DNA of 64,000 nucleotides, from positions 1 through 64,000 of the forward strand of contig NZ_AKJK01000104.1 of NCBI RefSeq assembly GCF_000282375.1, in the 5' to 3' direction. Source of the stretch: Pseudomonas sp. GM50. GTDB lineage: Bacteria; Pseudomonadota; Gammaproteobacteria; Pseudomonadales; Pseudomonadaceae. This document shows, piece by piece, positions 35,373 through 43,976 of the stretch. A model generated the notes under the pieces. It searched no databases, was not told the origin of the DNA, and was given only the letters and a program-made list of their open reading frames with translations. A program made the position numbers and the translations under genes. Each line of letters starts with the position of its first letter. Within the stretch, counting starts at the first letter, position 1.

Positions 35373-36002
35373 ATGAAAATTACAGTAATTGGTACCGGCA
35401 ACATGGGCTCGGGCTTTGCCAAGCAGCTTTCCAGCGCTGGCCACATCGTTCGAATCACCGGTCGCGATATTGATAAGGCCAAGGCCTTGGCTGATCAGTT
35501 TCCAAATGTCACCGCATACGCTTCGGCCGAGGCGCTGGGCGACAGCGAGGTAGTTATCGTTGCGACTGCTTACACCGATGCAGTTTCCGCGCTGCAAGGC
35601 CTGGGTGATTTGACTGGAAAAGTGGTCATCGACATCACCAACCCGCTTAGCGCGGATTACATGTCCCTGACCATCGGTCACGTCACCAGCGCTTCGGAAG
35701 AAATCGCTAAGGCAGTACCGCAGGCTCACGTAGTTAAAGCGTTCAACACACTGTTCGCCCAAGTGCTTGCCGATGGCCCTAAGTTCGCCGACAACCAACG
35801 CGGCAGCGTATTCGTCGCTGGTGACAACGATCGGGCCAAACAGACCGCCATCTCGCTGGCACAGAGCATTGGCTGGAATACCGTAGACGCTGGTGGGCTC
35901 GTCAACGCCCGCTACCTTGAACCGCTCGCGGGTTTGAACATTTACCTCGGCTACGGCGCTGGCTTAGGCACTTCCATCGCTCCGGCTTGGCTCAACAAGT
36001 AA
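35373..36002 (+). CDS. NADPH-dependent F420-reductase-like oxidoreductase
   Basis: 209-residue Rossmann-fold protein of the family named for F420-dependent NADP oxidoreductase. It has MKITVIGTGNMGSGFAKQLS (GxGxxG), then ITGRDIDKAKAL (NADP-type Arg), VVIDITNPLSAD, and HVVKAFNTLFAQVL. In bacteria without F420 these act on other substrates, unknown here. The start at 35373 has AGAGGTAG upstream; the longer frame from 35262 would overlap the LysR promoter region. First gene of the set with DODA dioxygenase, esterase and DoxX. Confidence 0.87.
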   Translation: MKITVIGTGNMGSGFAKQLSSAGHIVRITGRDIDKAKALADQFPNVTAYASAEALGDSEVVIVATAYTDAVSALQGLGDLTGKVVIDITNPLSADYMSLTIGHVTSASEEIAKAVPQAHVVKAFNTLFAQVLADGPKFADNQRGSVFVAGDNDRAKQTAISLAQSIGWNTVDAGGLVNARYLEPLAGLNIYLGYGAGLGTSIAPAWLNK

Positions 36003-36022
36003 TTCACCATTGAGGATCCACC

Positions 36023-36844
36023 ATGAACACGTCGTTCCCCCTGTTGTTTGTGTCTCATGGTGCTCCGATGTTCGCTATCGAGCCTGGTCTGGCTGGTAAA
36101 CAGCTGACTGAGCTCGGTCGCGAACTGCCGCAACCTGATGCAATCGTGGTCATCTCGCCTCACTGGATGACCCGAGGCGAGGTCAGCGTCACCGCGAGCA
36201 CCAGTCCAAAAACCATCCACGATTTTGGTGGCTTTCCAGATGAGCTTTACGAGCTGAACTATCCCGCGCCAGGTGCTCCGGCGTTGGCGAATCACATCGT
36301 TGAGCTACTCGCCTCGGCAGGTTGGAAAGCACGCCTGGACGCTAATCGCGGCCTCGATCACGGTGCATGGGTGCCCCTACTGTACTTGGCTCCTTCAGCA
36401 ACAGTGCCAGTAGTACAGGTCTCGATGCCCATGCCTATGGATACCCGCGGCGCCTTGAAACTGGGTGAAGCACTCAAGCCACTTCGCGAAATGAATGTGC
36501 TGATCGTGGCCTCTGGAAGCTTGACGCATAACCTATATGAGTTCAGGGGATCGACGCCTCATGGTGCGGATTACGTCAAGGAATTCGCTGCCTGGACGGC
36601 GCTGACGCTACAGAGCGGTGACACTGAGCAAATATTGGACTACCGACGCTTTGCACCCTCTGCCGAGCGTGCTCACCCGACAGATGAACACTTCCTGCCT
36701 CTGCTGATTGCTCTCGGCGCTGCGGGGGAAACGTATCAAACACGCGTCCTGGAAGGAGGCGTTACCTATGGGGTGCTGGCGATGGATAGCTACCTTTTCG
36801 ACTCAGCCCAATCAACACAAGGCGTTCCTCACCATGATGCATGA
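36023..36844 (+). CDS. 4,5-DOPA-extradiol dioxygenase-family (LigB) protein
   Basis: 273-residue class III extradiol dioxygenase relative (DODA/YgiD). Metal ligands lie in FVSHGAPMFA, VVISPHWMTRG and NRGLDHGAWVPLLYLAP. IHDFGGFPDELYELNYPAPG is the family signature. It would open catechol-like rings with Fe(II) or Zn(II). Stop overlaps the start of the following esterase by 11 bases. The position beside DoxX and a LysR gene is common in proteobacteria and suggests catechol or quinone handling. Confidence 0.9.
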   Translation: MNTSFPLLFVSHGAPMFAIEPGLAGKQLTELGRELPQPDAIVVISPHWMTRGEVSVTASTSPKTIHDFGGFPDELYELNYPAPGAPALANHIVELLASAGWKARLDANRGLDHGAWVPLLYLAPSATVPVVQVSMPMPMDTRGALKLGEALKPLREMNVLIVASGSLTHNLYEFRGSTPHGADYVKEFAAWTALTLQSGDTEQILDYRRFAPSAERAHPTDEHFLPLLIALGAAGETYQTRVLEGGVTYGVLAMDSYLFDSAQSTQGVPHHDA

Positions 36845-37508
36845 ATACAATTTTTCTGAAGCGGCAAGAGAGCCTGCGTCTGGCATCTTCTTTCGCAAGA
36901 GCTGTAACTCCGACAACCCCAAAGCTCGTTTGCTTTTGCTGCACGGCGTAGGGTCGAACGAAACTAATTTGGTGAGCCTGGCTGCATCACTACCAGAGGA
37001 TCTGGAGATTCTGTTGCTGCGGGGGCCTCTGCAGGCGGGGCCTCAAGGTTTTGCTTGGTACCAGGTCAACTTCACCAGTAACGGCCCATCCTTCAGCTAC
37101 GAGCAGGCTGAGTCCAGCCGGCAATTGTTGAAGCAATTCATCGAAGCGCTTCCACCGTTACCGACAGTGGTAGCTGGCTTCAGCCAAGGCGGAATCATGA
37201 GTGCAAGCCTTGGCGTAACCGAACCGGAGTTGGTAGCTGGGTTCGGGGTCTTGAGCGGAAGAATGTTACGAGAGATCGATCCACAAATCGCCTCTGATGA
37301 TCGGCTTAAGTCGGTTTCAGCGTTTATTGCCCACGGCTACCGGGATGGTGTTTTACCCATCGACTGGGCAAGGGAAGCTGACACCTTGTTAACCAAAATT
37401 GGCGTAAAGCACGAGACACATTTTTACGACATGGCCCACGAAATCATCGCTCCAGAACTGGTCGATTTTTCCCAATGGCTAAGTCATACGCTGCAACTCA
37501 CTCAATAA
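36834..37508 (+). CDS. Phospholipase/carboxylesterase-family hydrolase
   Basis: 224-residue alpha/beta hydrolase of the carboxylesterase/acyl-protein-thioesterase group. LLLHGVGSNETNLVSLAASL is at the N-terminus, the nucleophile is in VVAGFSQGGIMSASLG, the acid in HGYRDGVLP and the His in YDMAHEI. It overlaps the dioxygenase stop, so the two are translationally coupled. The frame is open upstream to 36708, but that leader is the shadow of the dioxygenase. Substrate unknown. Confidence 0.88.
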   Translation: MMHEYNFSEAAREPASGIFFRKSCNSDNPKARLLLLHGVGSNETNLVSLAASLPEDLEILLLRGPLQAGPQGFAWYQVNFTSNGPSFSYEQAESSRQLLKQFIEALPPLPTVVAGFSQGGIMSASLGVTEPELVAGFGVLSGRMLREIDPQIASDDRLKSVSAFIAHGYRDGVLPIDWAREADTLLTKIGVKHETHFYDMAHEIIAPELVDFSQWLSHTLQLTQ

Positions 37509-37521
37509 AAGGAAGTACATC

Positions 37522-37923
37522 ATGATTGATACACGCACCGCTTCTTACGCTGCATTCGTAATGCGCTTGGCACTTGGCATCATGTTCCTCGCGCATGGTC
37601 TGACCAAAGTATTCGTATTCACTCCTGCGGGCACAGCCGGCTTTTTCGAATCCATCGGATTCCCAGGTTTCCTGGCGTACCCGGTCATGGCATTCGAAGT
37701 TATTGGCGGTCTGATGCTGGTGCTGGGCGTTTACGCTCGCTGGATTGCCGCGCTCGCAGTTGTCCAATTGTTCGTAGCGGCGACCGTTCACTTCGGTAAT
37801 GGCTGGAGCTTCACCAACGCGAATGGCGGTTGGGAGTACCCAATCTACCTGTGCATGACCGCTCTGGTTGTAGCGTTGCTGGGTGATGGTCGTTTCGCCC
37901 TAAAGCCTTCATCCGAAGCGTAA
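37522..37923 (+). CDS. DoxX-family membrane protein
   Basis: 133-residue protein with four hydrophobic helices (about 10-30, 50-72, 75-95, 105-125) and the DoxX opening MRLALGIMFLAHGLTKVFVF. Family members are linked to thiosulfate:quinone reduction and to electrophile or redox stress. AAGGAAG precedes the ATG, 13 bases after the esterase stop. Last gene of the LysR-controlled set. Confidence 0.9.
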   Translation: MIDTRTASYAAFVMRLALGIMFLAHGLTKVFVFTPAGTAGFFESIGFPGFLAYPVMAFEVIGGLMLVLGVYARWIAALAVVQLFVAATVHFGNGWSFTNANGGWEYPIYLCMTALVVALLGDGRFALKPSSEA

Positions 37924-37942
37924 CTTCGTCTCGCAGTAAATA

Positions 37943-37974
37943 TCGCCGGGAGTTGTCTGTTCGACTTCCGGCGA
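37943..37974 (+). terminator. Hairpin after doxX
   Basis: TCGCCGGGAGT (37943-37953) pairs with ACTTCCGGCGA (37964-37974) through 11 bp including one G-T, with a 10-base loop. T-rich sequence only appears about 15 bases later, so it may act as a stability element or as a factor-assisted terminator. Confidence 0.5.
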
Positions 37975-38161
37975 AACTACTGAAAGCTCCTTTTACCCGG
38001 CTGAACGCGTTACTCCCATTTCCTCAGCCGGGGCTTTTTCCCCTTCATCGTACCGTTCCCAATTTCGATGCAAGCGGTGCTCTGAGCTCACATCGATATC
38101 TCACGCTGTTCGCCCCGATACGCTCATCAGCCCCTCTTGAATCACGGCCTTAGTGGCAAAT

Positions 38162-39043
38162 TCAAGAAAGTCGCGCCGCCATAAACTCAACGAATACCTT
38201 TATTTTGGGTAATGGTTGTCGGCTGGAAGGCCAAAGAATACTAAAGGTACGGTGATCACGAACATAGCGTTCCAAGACTGGCACCAACCGTCCTTGGGCG
38301 ACAATATCCTCTACAAAAAAATCCGGTATGCAAGCAATGCCTAGGCCAGATTCGGCCATGGCAAGCAGTGGTTCAATTGCATTTGCTGTCGCCGAAGCCG
38401 GCACATCAACAACCCCTCCACCGGCCTTTACTACAAATGGCCAAGGATCCAACTTGCCGCTGGTAGGGTATCGATAGCGCAGGCAAGAGTGTTTCGAGAG
38501 ATCTGATGGGCGAATCGGAACTCCTCGTTCGGAAAGGTATGAAGGGGATGCCACCAGCCGATGACTGTAGCCATTGAGCTTGCGCATAGTCAGGCGGGAA
38601 TCCTCAACTTCACCTATGCGCATAACTGCGTCAAATCCCTCTTCAATCACATTTACCAAGCGATCACTGAACTCCAACTCCAGCTCTACTTCTGGGTACT
38701 TTTGCTGAAAGGCTATCAAATGAGGCATGAGCTTCATGCCTAACTGCGGTAGACCCACACGCAGTTTTCCCTGCGGCTTACCTGCTGCCAGCGTCAGCTC
38801 GTGTTTAGCCACTTCAAACTCAGCAAAGATTCGGTTGCAGCGCTCCAGAAAAAGGCTGCCTTCGGCAGTCAGGGTCATAGCGCGCGTCGACCTATGAAAA
38901 AGCCTGACACCAAGCTCTTCTTCCAGCCGTGCAATAGCTTTCCCAACGGCAGATGAGGAGAGCCCAACTCGTCGTCCTGTCTCAGTGAAACTGAGTGTCT
39001 CGGCTGCTCGCACAAAGGTGCTAAGCGCGCTGAAGTGATCCAT
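38162..39043 (-). CDS. LysR regulator divergent to the monooxygenase/TIM-barrel cluster
   Basis: 293-residue LysR protein: SFTETGRRVGLSSSAVGKAI and FHRSTRAMTLTAEGSLFLER in the DNA-binding half, then GKLRVGLPQLGMKLMPHLIA. It is divergent from the 39200-42859 operon with a perfect inverted repeat in the gap, so it is the likely regulator of that cluster. Same general subgroup as the other LysR proteins of the window. Confidence 0.9.
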   Translation of the reverse strand: MDHFSALSTFVRAAETLSFTETGRRVGLSSSAVGKAIARLEEELGVRLFHRSTRAMTLTAEGSLFLERCNRIFAEFEVAKHELTLAAGKPQGKLRVGLPQLGMKLMPHLIAFQQKYPEVELELEFSDRLVNVIEEGFDAVMRIGEVEDSRLTMRKLNGYSHRLVASPSYLSERGVPIRPSDLSKHSCLRYRYPTSGKLDPWPFVVKAGGGVVDVPASATANAIEPLLAMAESGLGIACIPDFFVEDIVAQGRLVPVLERYVRDHRTFSILWPSSRQPLPKIKVFVEFMAARLS

Positions 39044-39070
39044 GCCGACCTCGGTTGTATTAGAGCGAAA

Positions 39071-39091
39071 AATTCCGAAATGATCGGAATT
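39071..39091. promoter_or_regulatory. Perfect palindromic operator candidate
   Basis: AATTCCGA-N5-TCGGAATT is an 8+8 perfect inverted repeat with 5-base spacing. It lies 28 bases upstream of the LysR start and about 110 bases upstream of the first monooxygenase gene, which fits a LysR autoregulatory/activation site. The outer half-site T/A positions also fit the T-N11-A pattern. Confidence 0.6.
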
Positions 39092-39199
39092 CTATCCTGT
39101 TTTTCTGCACGGAGATGCGCTCTATAGTCGCCATCACAGTAAATTTATGTCGCTAGGCCTGGATGCGTAAAGACGACTATCAATACGAGGTTTGATTGC

Positions 39200-40216
39200 A
39201 TGACATCAGCACAAGCATCTTATGGGTCGACGCAAGACCTCAAACAACATTCTGGGTATACCCGGGTTTTTCAGCCCGGGCATCTAACGTTCGGATTCAT
39301 CACCCCTCTGGAAAGCTACCCCGACAGTCCAGGCCCAACGTTGCAAGATCACCTAGAGATGGCGCGCAAGGTCGATGAGGCGGGATTCTCGGCCATCTGG
39401 TTGCGAGATGTCCCTTTCTATGACCCTAACTTTGGTGACGTTGGCCAGATCCTTGATCCAATGGTTTACGCCGGCTACCTCGCAGCAGTGACAAAAAACG
39501 TAACCATCGGCACTGCAGGGATCGTTCTCCCTTTACGTGACCCGCTGATCGTTGCCAAGCAAGCAGCGAGTGTCGATCAGTTGCTGGGAGGACGCTTTAT
39601 TCTAGGTCTGGCCACAGGGGATCGTCCGGTGGAATACCCAGCTTTCGGGCTCGACTTTGATAATCGGGCCGAACGTTTTCGCGATGCGCTATCGCTGATT
39701 CGCGCCGCTACAGAACAGCATTGGGCAAAACACACATCTAAGTTCTATGGGCAACTGGATGGGTCAATCGATCTGGTACCCAAACCTGCTGCTCACCGAT
39801 TACCGACCATCGTTATTGGCCAATCAGGGCAATCGCTAGAGTGGATTGGCGAGAACACCGACGGAACTCTCTCCTACACGTCAAACCCAGCATTACTTCC
39901 GGAGGTAATCGAGCGGTGGCGTCTTGCGACCGGGACGAACCGATTCAAGCCCTACGGCTACGGCACGCTTTTCGACCTGGATCGAGACCCGAACGCACCT
40001 CATCAACCTGGTCGAGTGTTACGCGCTGGGCGAAACGTGCTGATTGAGCTTTGGAAGCGGCAGCAGGATCAAGGTGTCAATCATGTAGCCCTGCATTTTA
40101 AACCCCAGCGCCGGCACGCCTCTGAAGTAATAGATGAGCTAGGGGAATATCTGTTGCCGCTATTTCCAAGCTTGGCCTTACCACTACCGCAACCAGCAGC
40201 GGAGCAGCACGCATGA
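39200..40216 (+). CDS. Luciferase-like (LLM) flavin monooxygenase
   Basis: 338-residue TIM-barrel oxidoreductase of the bacterial luciferase/F420 superfamily. It shows LEMARKVDEAGFSAIWLRDV, NVTIGTAGIVLPLRDPLIVA, SVDQLLGGRFILGLATGDRP and PTIVIGQSGQSLEWIGENTD. Such enzymes usually use FMNH2 supplied by a separate reductase, or F420, to oxidise small or sulfur-containing compounds. GAGG precedes the ATG, and the stop overlaps the next gene (ATGA). First gene of the LLM-TIM-TIM-LLM operon. Confidence 0.88.
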   Translation: MTSAQASYGSTQDLKQHSGYTRVFQPGHLTFGFITPLESYPDSPGPTLQDHLEMARKVDEAGFSAIWLRDVPFYDPNFGDVGQILDPMVYAGYLAAVTKNVTIGTAGIVLPLRDPLIVAKQAASVDQLLGGRFILGLATGDRPVEYPAFGLDFDNRAERFRDALSLIRAATEQHWAKHTSKFYGQLDGSIDLVPKPAAHRLPTIVIGQSGQSLEWIGENTDGTLSYTSNPALLPEVIERWRLATGTNRFKPYGYGTLFDLDRDPNAPHQPGRVLRAGRNVLIELWKRQQDQGVNHVALHFKPQRRHASEVIDELGEYLLPLFPSLALPLPQPAAEQHA

Positions 40217-41013
40217 AACACTCTCTTCACCATATGGACTTTATCTTCCAGACCCGTCTTGGCACATACCCCTTGGCCGCGCAGTGCGAGATGCTCGCCG
40301 AACTCGGCTACCAAGGTATGACGATGTCAGCATGGAGCAAAGACCTGAAGTCTATTCCTCTCATCAAGTCGCAATGGGGCTTAGATATCGGTGCTGTTTA
40401 TCTGATCTACAGGGAAGGTCTCGAGTCGTTCGTCACTAACATTTTCGAATCCATCGAAGGATGCTCAACCATCGAGCTGGCTCTTCATTCTGGTGACGAG
40501 GTCACTGACCTAGACCGAAGAATGCTCGAACATCTGCTGCCCATTTGCGAGCGCAGAGGTCTGCAGATCGCACTCTACCCTCACGCTCGCTATGGCATGC
40601 AAACAACATCAGAAGCCGTAGCCCTTTGTGAAGAGTTTAACCATCCACGGCTAGGTATCGTTTTCAACGGTTACCACTGGTACGCCAACCAGGAAAAAGC
40701 ATTGGAGCAACGCCTAGACGCAGTATGGCCATGGCTGATGCAGGTCAACATTGCCGGCGCGAGGATGTCTCCACTTGGATGGGGGGGGCTGGCGACTATC
40801 GAACCTCTTGATGAGGGTGAGTTGGATAATTTCGCGCTGATGGGAGCACTGAAACGACGTGGTTTTGAAGGTCGTGTGGGCGTGCTGGGGTGGGAAAGCA
40901 TGGGTGGCGATGTGTACGGCAATCTACGACGGTCGATGACTGCATTCCGCTCCTTGGAGCATCGCTTGGCTGCACACCCTGAATGGGCAGTGTTGCAAAA
41001 ATTGCCCTACTAA
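40213..41013 (+). CDS. Xylose-isomerase-like TIM-barrel protein (tandem copy 1)
   Basis: 266-residue AP-endonuclease-2/sugar-isomerase-fold protein. It shows CEMLAELGYQGMTMSAWSKD, LLPICERRGLQIALYPHARY and VFNGYHWYANQEKALEQRLD. In usual members the motif after strand 6 is D-x-x-H and the following strand carries HxxD; here they read FNGYHW and QVNIAG, so at least two metal ligands seem replaced. It starts within the stop of the upstream monooxygenase gene. Isomerase, epimerase or a non-metal role are possible; substrate unknown. Confidence 0.8.
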   Translation: MKHSLHHMDFIFQTRLGTYPLAAQCEMLAELGYQGMTMSAWSKDLKSIPLIKSQWGLDIGAVYLIYREGLESFVTNIFESIEGCSTIELALHSGDEVTDLDRRMLEHLLPICERRGLQIALYPHARYGMQTTSEAVALCEEFNHPRLGIVFNGYHWYANQEKALEQRLDAVWPWLMQVNIAGARMSPLGWGGLATIEPLDEGELDNFALMGALKRRGFEGRVGVLGWESMGGDVYGNLRRSMTAFRSLEHRLAAHPEWAVLQKLPY

Positions 41014-41028
41014 TTGGGAGAGGAAATT

Positions 41029-41829
41029 ATGGCTCATCCTATCCATGCGCTGGATTCCTTCTTCTACTCGTCGATGGGTGTCTATGCATTCCAAACACAA
41101 TGCGAAATGTTGGCAGAGCTCGGCTATGACGGTATTACCGTCGCTGGCTGGGGCGGAACACCTCTGACGGATTTGACATTGCTACCCAAGGTCAGCGAAC
41201 AGCACGGCCTCAAGGTCGAAGGCCTGTACCTTGTTTTGCACGAAGGCCGCAACGATGCACTGATACGACGTCTCGTCGAGACCGTCGAGGGAGTCGAACT
41301 CATCGAGTTAGCGGTTCAAACGTCCATCAATGGTACTCCCGCGATCTTGCGATTCATCGAGTCGCTGCTGCCGGTCATCGAGCGCAGAGGATTACGCATT
41401 GCTCTTTATCCCCACTTGCATCACGTAACGCAGACCACAACTCAAGTGGTGCAAATCTGCGAGCAGTTCAATCATGCGAGCTTGGGAGCATCCTTTAATG
41501 CTTACCACTGGTACGCGAGTGAGGAAGGCAAACTCGAGCAACGCCTGCAGGCAATGAAGCCATGGCTGATGCAAGTCGTGACATCGGGAAGTGCCTTGTC
41601 GCAATTGGGCTGGGGTGGAGTAGCCACAATGGAACCTGTTGATCGGGGCGAGATGGATAACTTCGCCTTGGTCGCTGCGCTCAATCGCATAGGGTACTCC
41701 GGCAGCATCGGCGTACTTGGATGGGATTACGGGGGTGACATTTACCTGAAGCTGGAGCGATGCCTAACAACCCTAAGGGACATCGATCGCCGGCTAGAAG
41801 CGCATCCAACATGGACAGACTTCCGTTGA
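41029..41829 (+). CDS. Xylose-isomerase-like TIM-barrel protein (tandem copy 2)
   Basis: 266-residue tandem paralog of the preceding gene, similar over its whole length (CEMLAELGYDGITVAGWGGT, ERRGLRIALYPHLHH, FNAYHWYASEEGKLEQRL, QLGWGGVATMEPVDRGEMDN). It shares the same unusual FNAYHW and QVVTSG replacements at expected metal-ligand positions. Start at 41029 is fixed by GAGAGGAAATT upstream; the TTG at 41014 is not needed. The pair could form a heterodimer. Confidence 0.8.
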   Translation: MAHPIHALDSFFYSSMGVYAFQTQCEMLAELGYDGITVAGWGGTPLTDLTLLPKVSEQHGLKVEGLYLVLHEGRNDALIRRLVETVEGVELIELAVQTSINGTPAILRFIESLLPVIERRGLRIALYPHLHHVTQTTTQVVQICEQFNHASLGASFNAYHWYASEEGKLEQRLQAMKPWLMQVVTSGSALSQLGWGGVATMEPVDRGEMDNFALVAALNRIGYSGSIGVLGWDYGGDIYLKLERCLTTLRDIDRRLEAHPTWTDFR

Positions 41830-41875
41830 ACAGGCGCGCCATCGCATTTCATCAACTTGAAAACCTGGATCTCAA

Positions 41876-42859
41876 ATGACCTCTCTTTCTGTACTTGACC
41901 TGATGATGATCGGTGAAGAAAAGAGCTTCGCCCAGACCCTCGACGACGCCGTCATGTTAGCGCGACACGTTGAAGCTCATGGATACAAACGGTATTGGAT
42001 TGCTGAGCACCATGACTTACCTGGAATCGCGTCCTCAGCCACCACATTGCTCATCCAACATTTGGCTGCATCAACAAGCACGCTACGCGTAGGTTCAGGC
42101 GGCATCATGATGCCAAACCACTCACCGCTGGTCGTAGCAGAACACTTTGGCACTTTGGATACGCTGTTTCCTGGACGTATCGATTTAGGTATTGGACGAG
42201 CTCCAGGCTCGGCTGGGCCCGCGATACGAGCCCTGCGGGGTGATGCTTCTGAACGCGATTTCACACGCGATATCAAGCAACTAACCGATTACCTCGCCGA
42301 TAACGGCCGACAACCTGTTCGCGCTATTCCGGGGAGTCATAGCGTACCAATCTGGTTGCTGGGCTCCAGCTTGAACAGTGCAGACCTAGCGGCAAAACAA
42401 GGGCTTCCCTATGCCTTTGCCTCTCACTTCGCACCTCGTTTTCTAATGGATTCCATTGCCCATTATCGAGCGAATTTCCGCCCGTCAGAGGTATTGCAGC
42501 AACCCTATGTCATAGCTGGTGCGAACGTTTTTGCCGCACCCACCCGCTCTGAAGCCGAATATATCGCGAGCTCACATCGCCAGTGGGTAGGCAATCTTTA
42601 TGCTGGAAGGCCCGGCCCTCTGCCCGCTCCAGAGGAGGGCTATATGGAAAAAATTTCGCAACGTGACCAGTACAGCTTGGCAGAAGCCATGGCATGCACC
42701 GCAGTAGGAGATCAAGACGATGTAGGCAGTTGGCTGCGTGAGTTCATCGCAACGACGCAAGCTGATGAGATCATTATCGATGCACGAATCTATGATCCAG
42801 TAGCCCGCTGCCGCTCCTATCAGATAGCGGCGGAATCCATTGCGGACATGCTTGATTGA
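41876..42859 (+). CDS. Luciferase-like monooxygenase, MsnO8-type
   Basis: 327-residue LLM-class flavin oxidoreductase of the type with the early motif RYWIAEHHDLPGIASSATTL and LRVGSGGIMMPNHSPLVVAE, then FGTLDTLFPGRIDLGIGRAP. It is only distantly related to the other LLM protein of the cluster. It follows the second TIM-barrel gene by 46 bases and completes the operon. Confidence 0.88.
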   Translation: MTSLSVLDLMMIGEEKSFAQTLDDAVMLARHVEAHGYKRYWIAEHHDLPGIASSATTLLIQHLAASTSTLRVGSGGIMMPNHSPLVVAEHFGTLDTLFPGRIDLGIGRAPGSAGPAIRALRGDASERDFTRDIKQLTDYLADNGRQPVRAIPGSHSVPIWLLGSSLNSADLAAKQGLPYAFASHFAPRFLMDSIAHYRANFRPSEVLQQPYVIAGANVFAAPTRSEAEYIASSHRQWVGNLYAGRPGPLPAPEEGYMEKISQRDQYSLAEAMACTAVGDQDDVGSWLREFIATTQADEIIIDARIYDPVARCRSYQIAAESIADMLD

Positions 42860-42947
42860 TGCCTCTTTAGTAAATGTATGTGGGCACAGAAAGGCCGCCT
42901 CTTCTGGGGGCCTTGCTCACATTGATTAACAAACCGAGCTTCCACCG

Positions 42948-43298
42948 ATGTCAAAACCTACGAAGCATGCCGCGGAAGACCCGGCATCAATCCAAATCGC
43001 TTTCAACACCTCCTTTCAAGCGATAGCGCACCCGCTCAGAAGAAAAATTCTTGAGTGGCTGAAAGATCCGCGGCTCTATTTTCCCAACCAAGAATACGGC
43101 CATGATTTGGGAGTTTGCGCTGGCCAAATTACCCAGCGATGCGGCCTGCCTCAATCGACCGTATCGAGCCATTTGGCGGTGCTCAAAAAGGCCCATTTCT
43201 TGGATCTTCAAATAGTTGGCCCCGCTCATTTCTTGAGAAGGAATGAAGAGGAAATCGAGCGGTTCAAGGCCTGTATCGCGAACCAATTGTTGCCTTGA
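42948..43298 (+). CDS. ArsR-family winged-helix regulator
   Basis: 116-residue regulator: FQAIAHPLRRKILEWLKDPR, then GQITQRCGLPQSTVSSHLAV and LKKAHFLDLQIVGPAHFLRR. There is no cysteine cluster typical of metal-sensing ArsR, and the two cysteines present are scattered (VCAGQ, RCGLPQ). It follows the monooxygenase cluster on the same strand by about 90 bases, so it may belong to that system. Confidence 0.87.
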   Translation: MSKPTKHAAEDPASIQIAFNTSFQAIAHPLRRKILEWLKDPRLYFPNQEYGHDLGVCAGQITQRCGLPQSTVSSHLAVLKKAHFLDLQIVGPAHFLRRNEEEIERFKACIANQLLP

Positions 43299-43486
43299 TT
43301 CAATACGGAGAATCACTGTAGTCAAAGGAGATCCCTCGAACGTCGATTGCATTCAATTACGCAGATGAGTCGAGGACTGCCCGATAGATGTGGCCGTGCC
43401 CGTGGAGACGAAATATTCGTATCTTCTTAGATCTTATTGCTTGAGAGAATAGTGCCAACTTCAAAAACCAACTCTACGAGCGTGTT
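43299..43486. other. Short gap before the GlcG-like remnant
   Basis: No gene seen. AT-rich sequence at about 43420-43450 could be an old promoter of the decayed gene. Confidence 0.4.
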
Positions 43487-43976
43487 ATTAAACTCAGCAA
43501 CATCAGCCTGCTTTTCGCCTTATCACCACTCTTCAGTGCTCTTGTATTTGCCGACTCGCCGATGACCAAACCAATGATTACGCTCACAGCAGCGAAGGCA
43601 GCCGTGTCGACTGCCGCAGAGCGGGCTTTAAAGGGCAACGCGCCCTAGTGGTCAGCCTCGTAGACGATGGAGGAAATCTGATCTATCTGGAGCGATCTGA
43701 CAACGTAGCGAGTGGAATGGTTGAAGCCTCAATCAGGATAGCCCGCACATCAGCAATTTATGGGTTTACGATAAAGGCTTTGAACAACAGATCGTGCAAG
43801 GTCATCCAGGCTTCCAGAATCTTCCGAACATTCTGCCCATGAAACGTGGCGTTCCCGTGGTGATCAACGGACAGCTGCCAGGAGCTGTCGGGTTTGCTGG
43901 AGGCTTGTCGCCCGATGACGGTACGGTTGCCTAAAAGATCGCTGACAGACTCGCGAACTTCGCATCCCGACAGTGA
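43487..43976 (+). pseudogene. Decayed GlcG/HbpS-like exported protein
   Basis: Three plus-strand frames in succession make one GlcG/HbpS-family protein (heme- or small-molecule-binding domain). Frame 1 has a signal peptide (ISLLFALSPLFSALVFADSP) and AAKAAVSTAAERALKGNAP, ending at a TAG near 43646. Frame 2 has ALVVSLVDDGGNLIYLERSD and SIRIARTSAIYG. Frame 3, from about 43764, has VYDKGFEQQIVQGHPGFQNL, PMKRGVPVVINGQLPGAVGF and AGGLSPDDG. It then hits a TAA (43932-43934) before KIADRLANFASRQ. Two frameshifts, a nonsense codon and no normal start show long-standing decay. Confidence 0.82.

Noticed and set aside
36708-36833. Upstream extension of the carboxylesterase frame
   Set aside because: It overlaps the dioxygenase gene in another frame and does not resemble the esterase family; the ATG at 36834 is adequate.
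37953-38153. 66-codon plus-strand frame after doxX
   Set aside because: It starts inside the hairpin after doxX and has no recognisable protein features.
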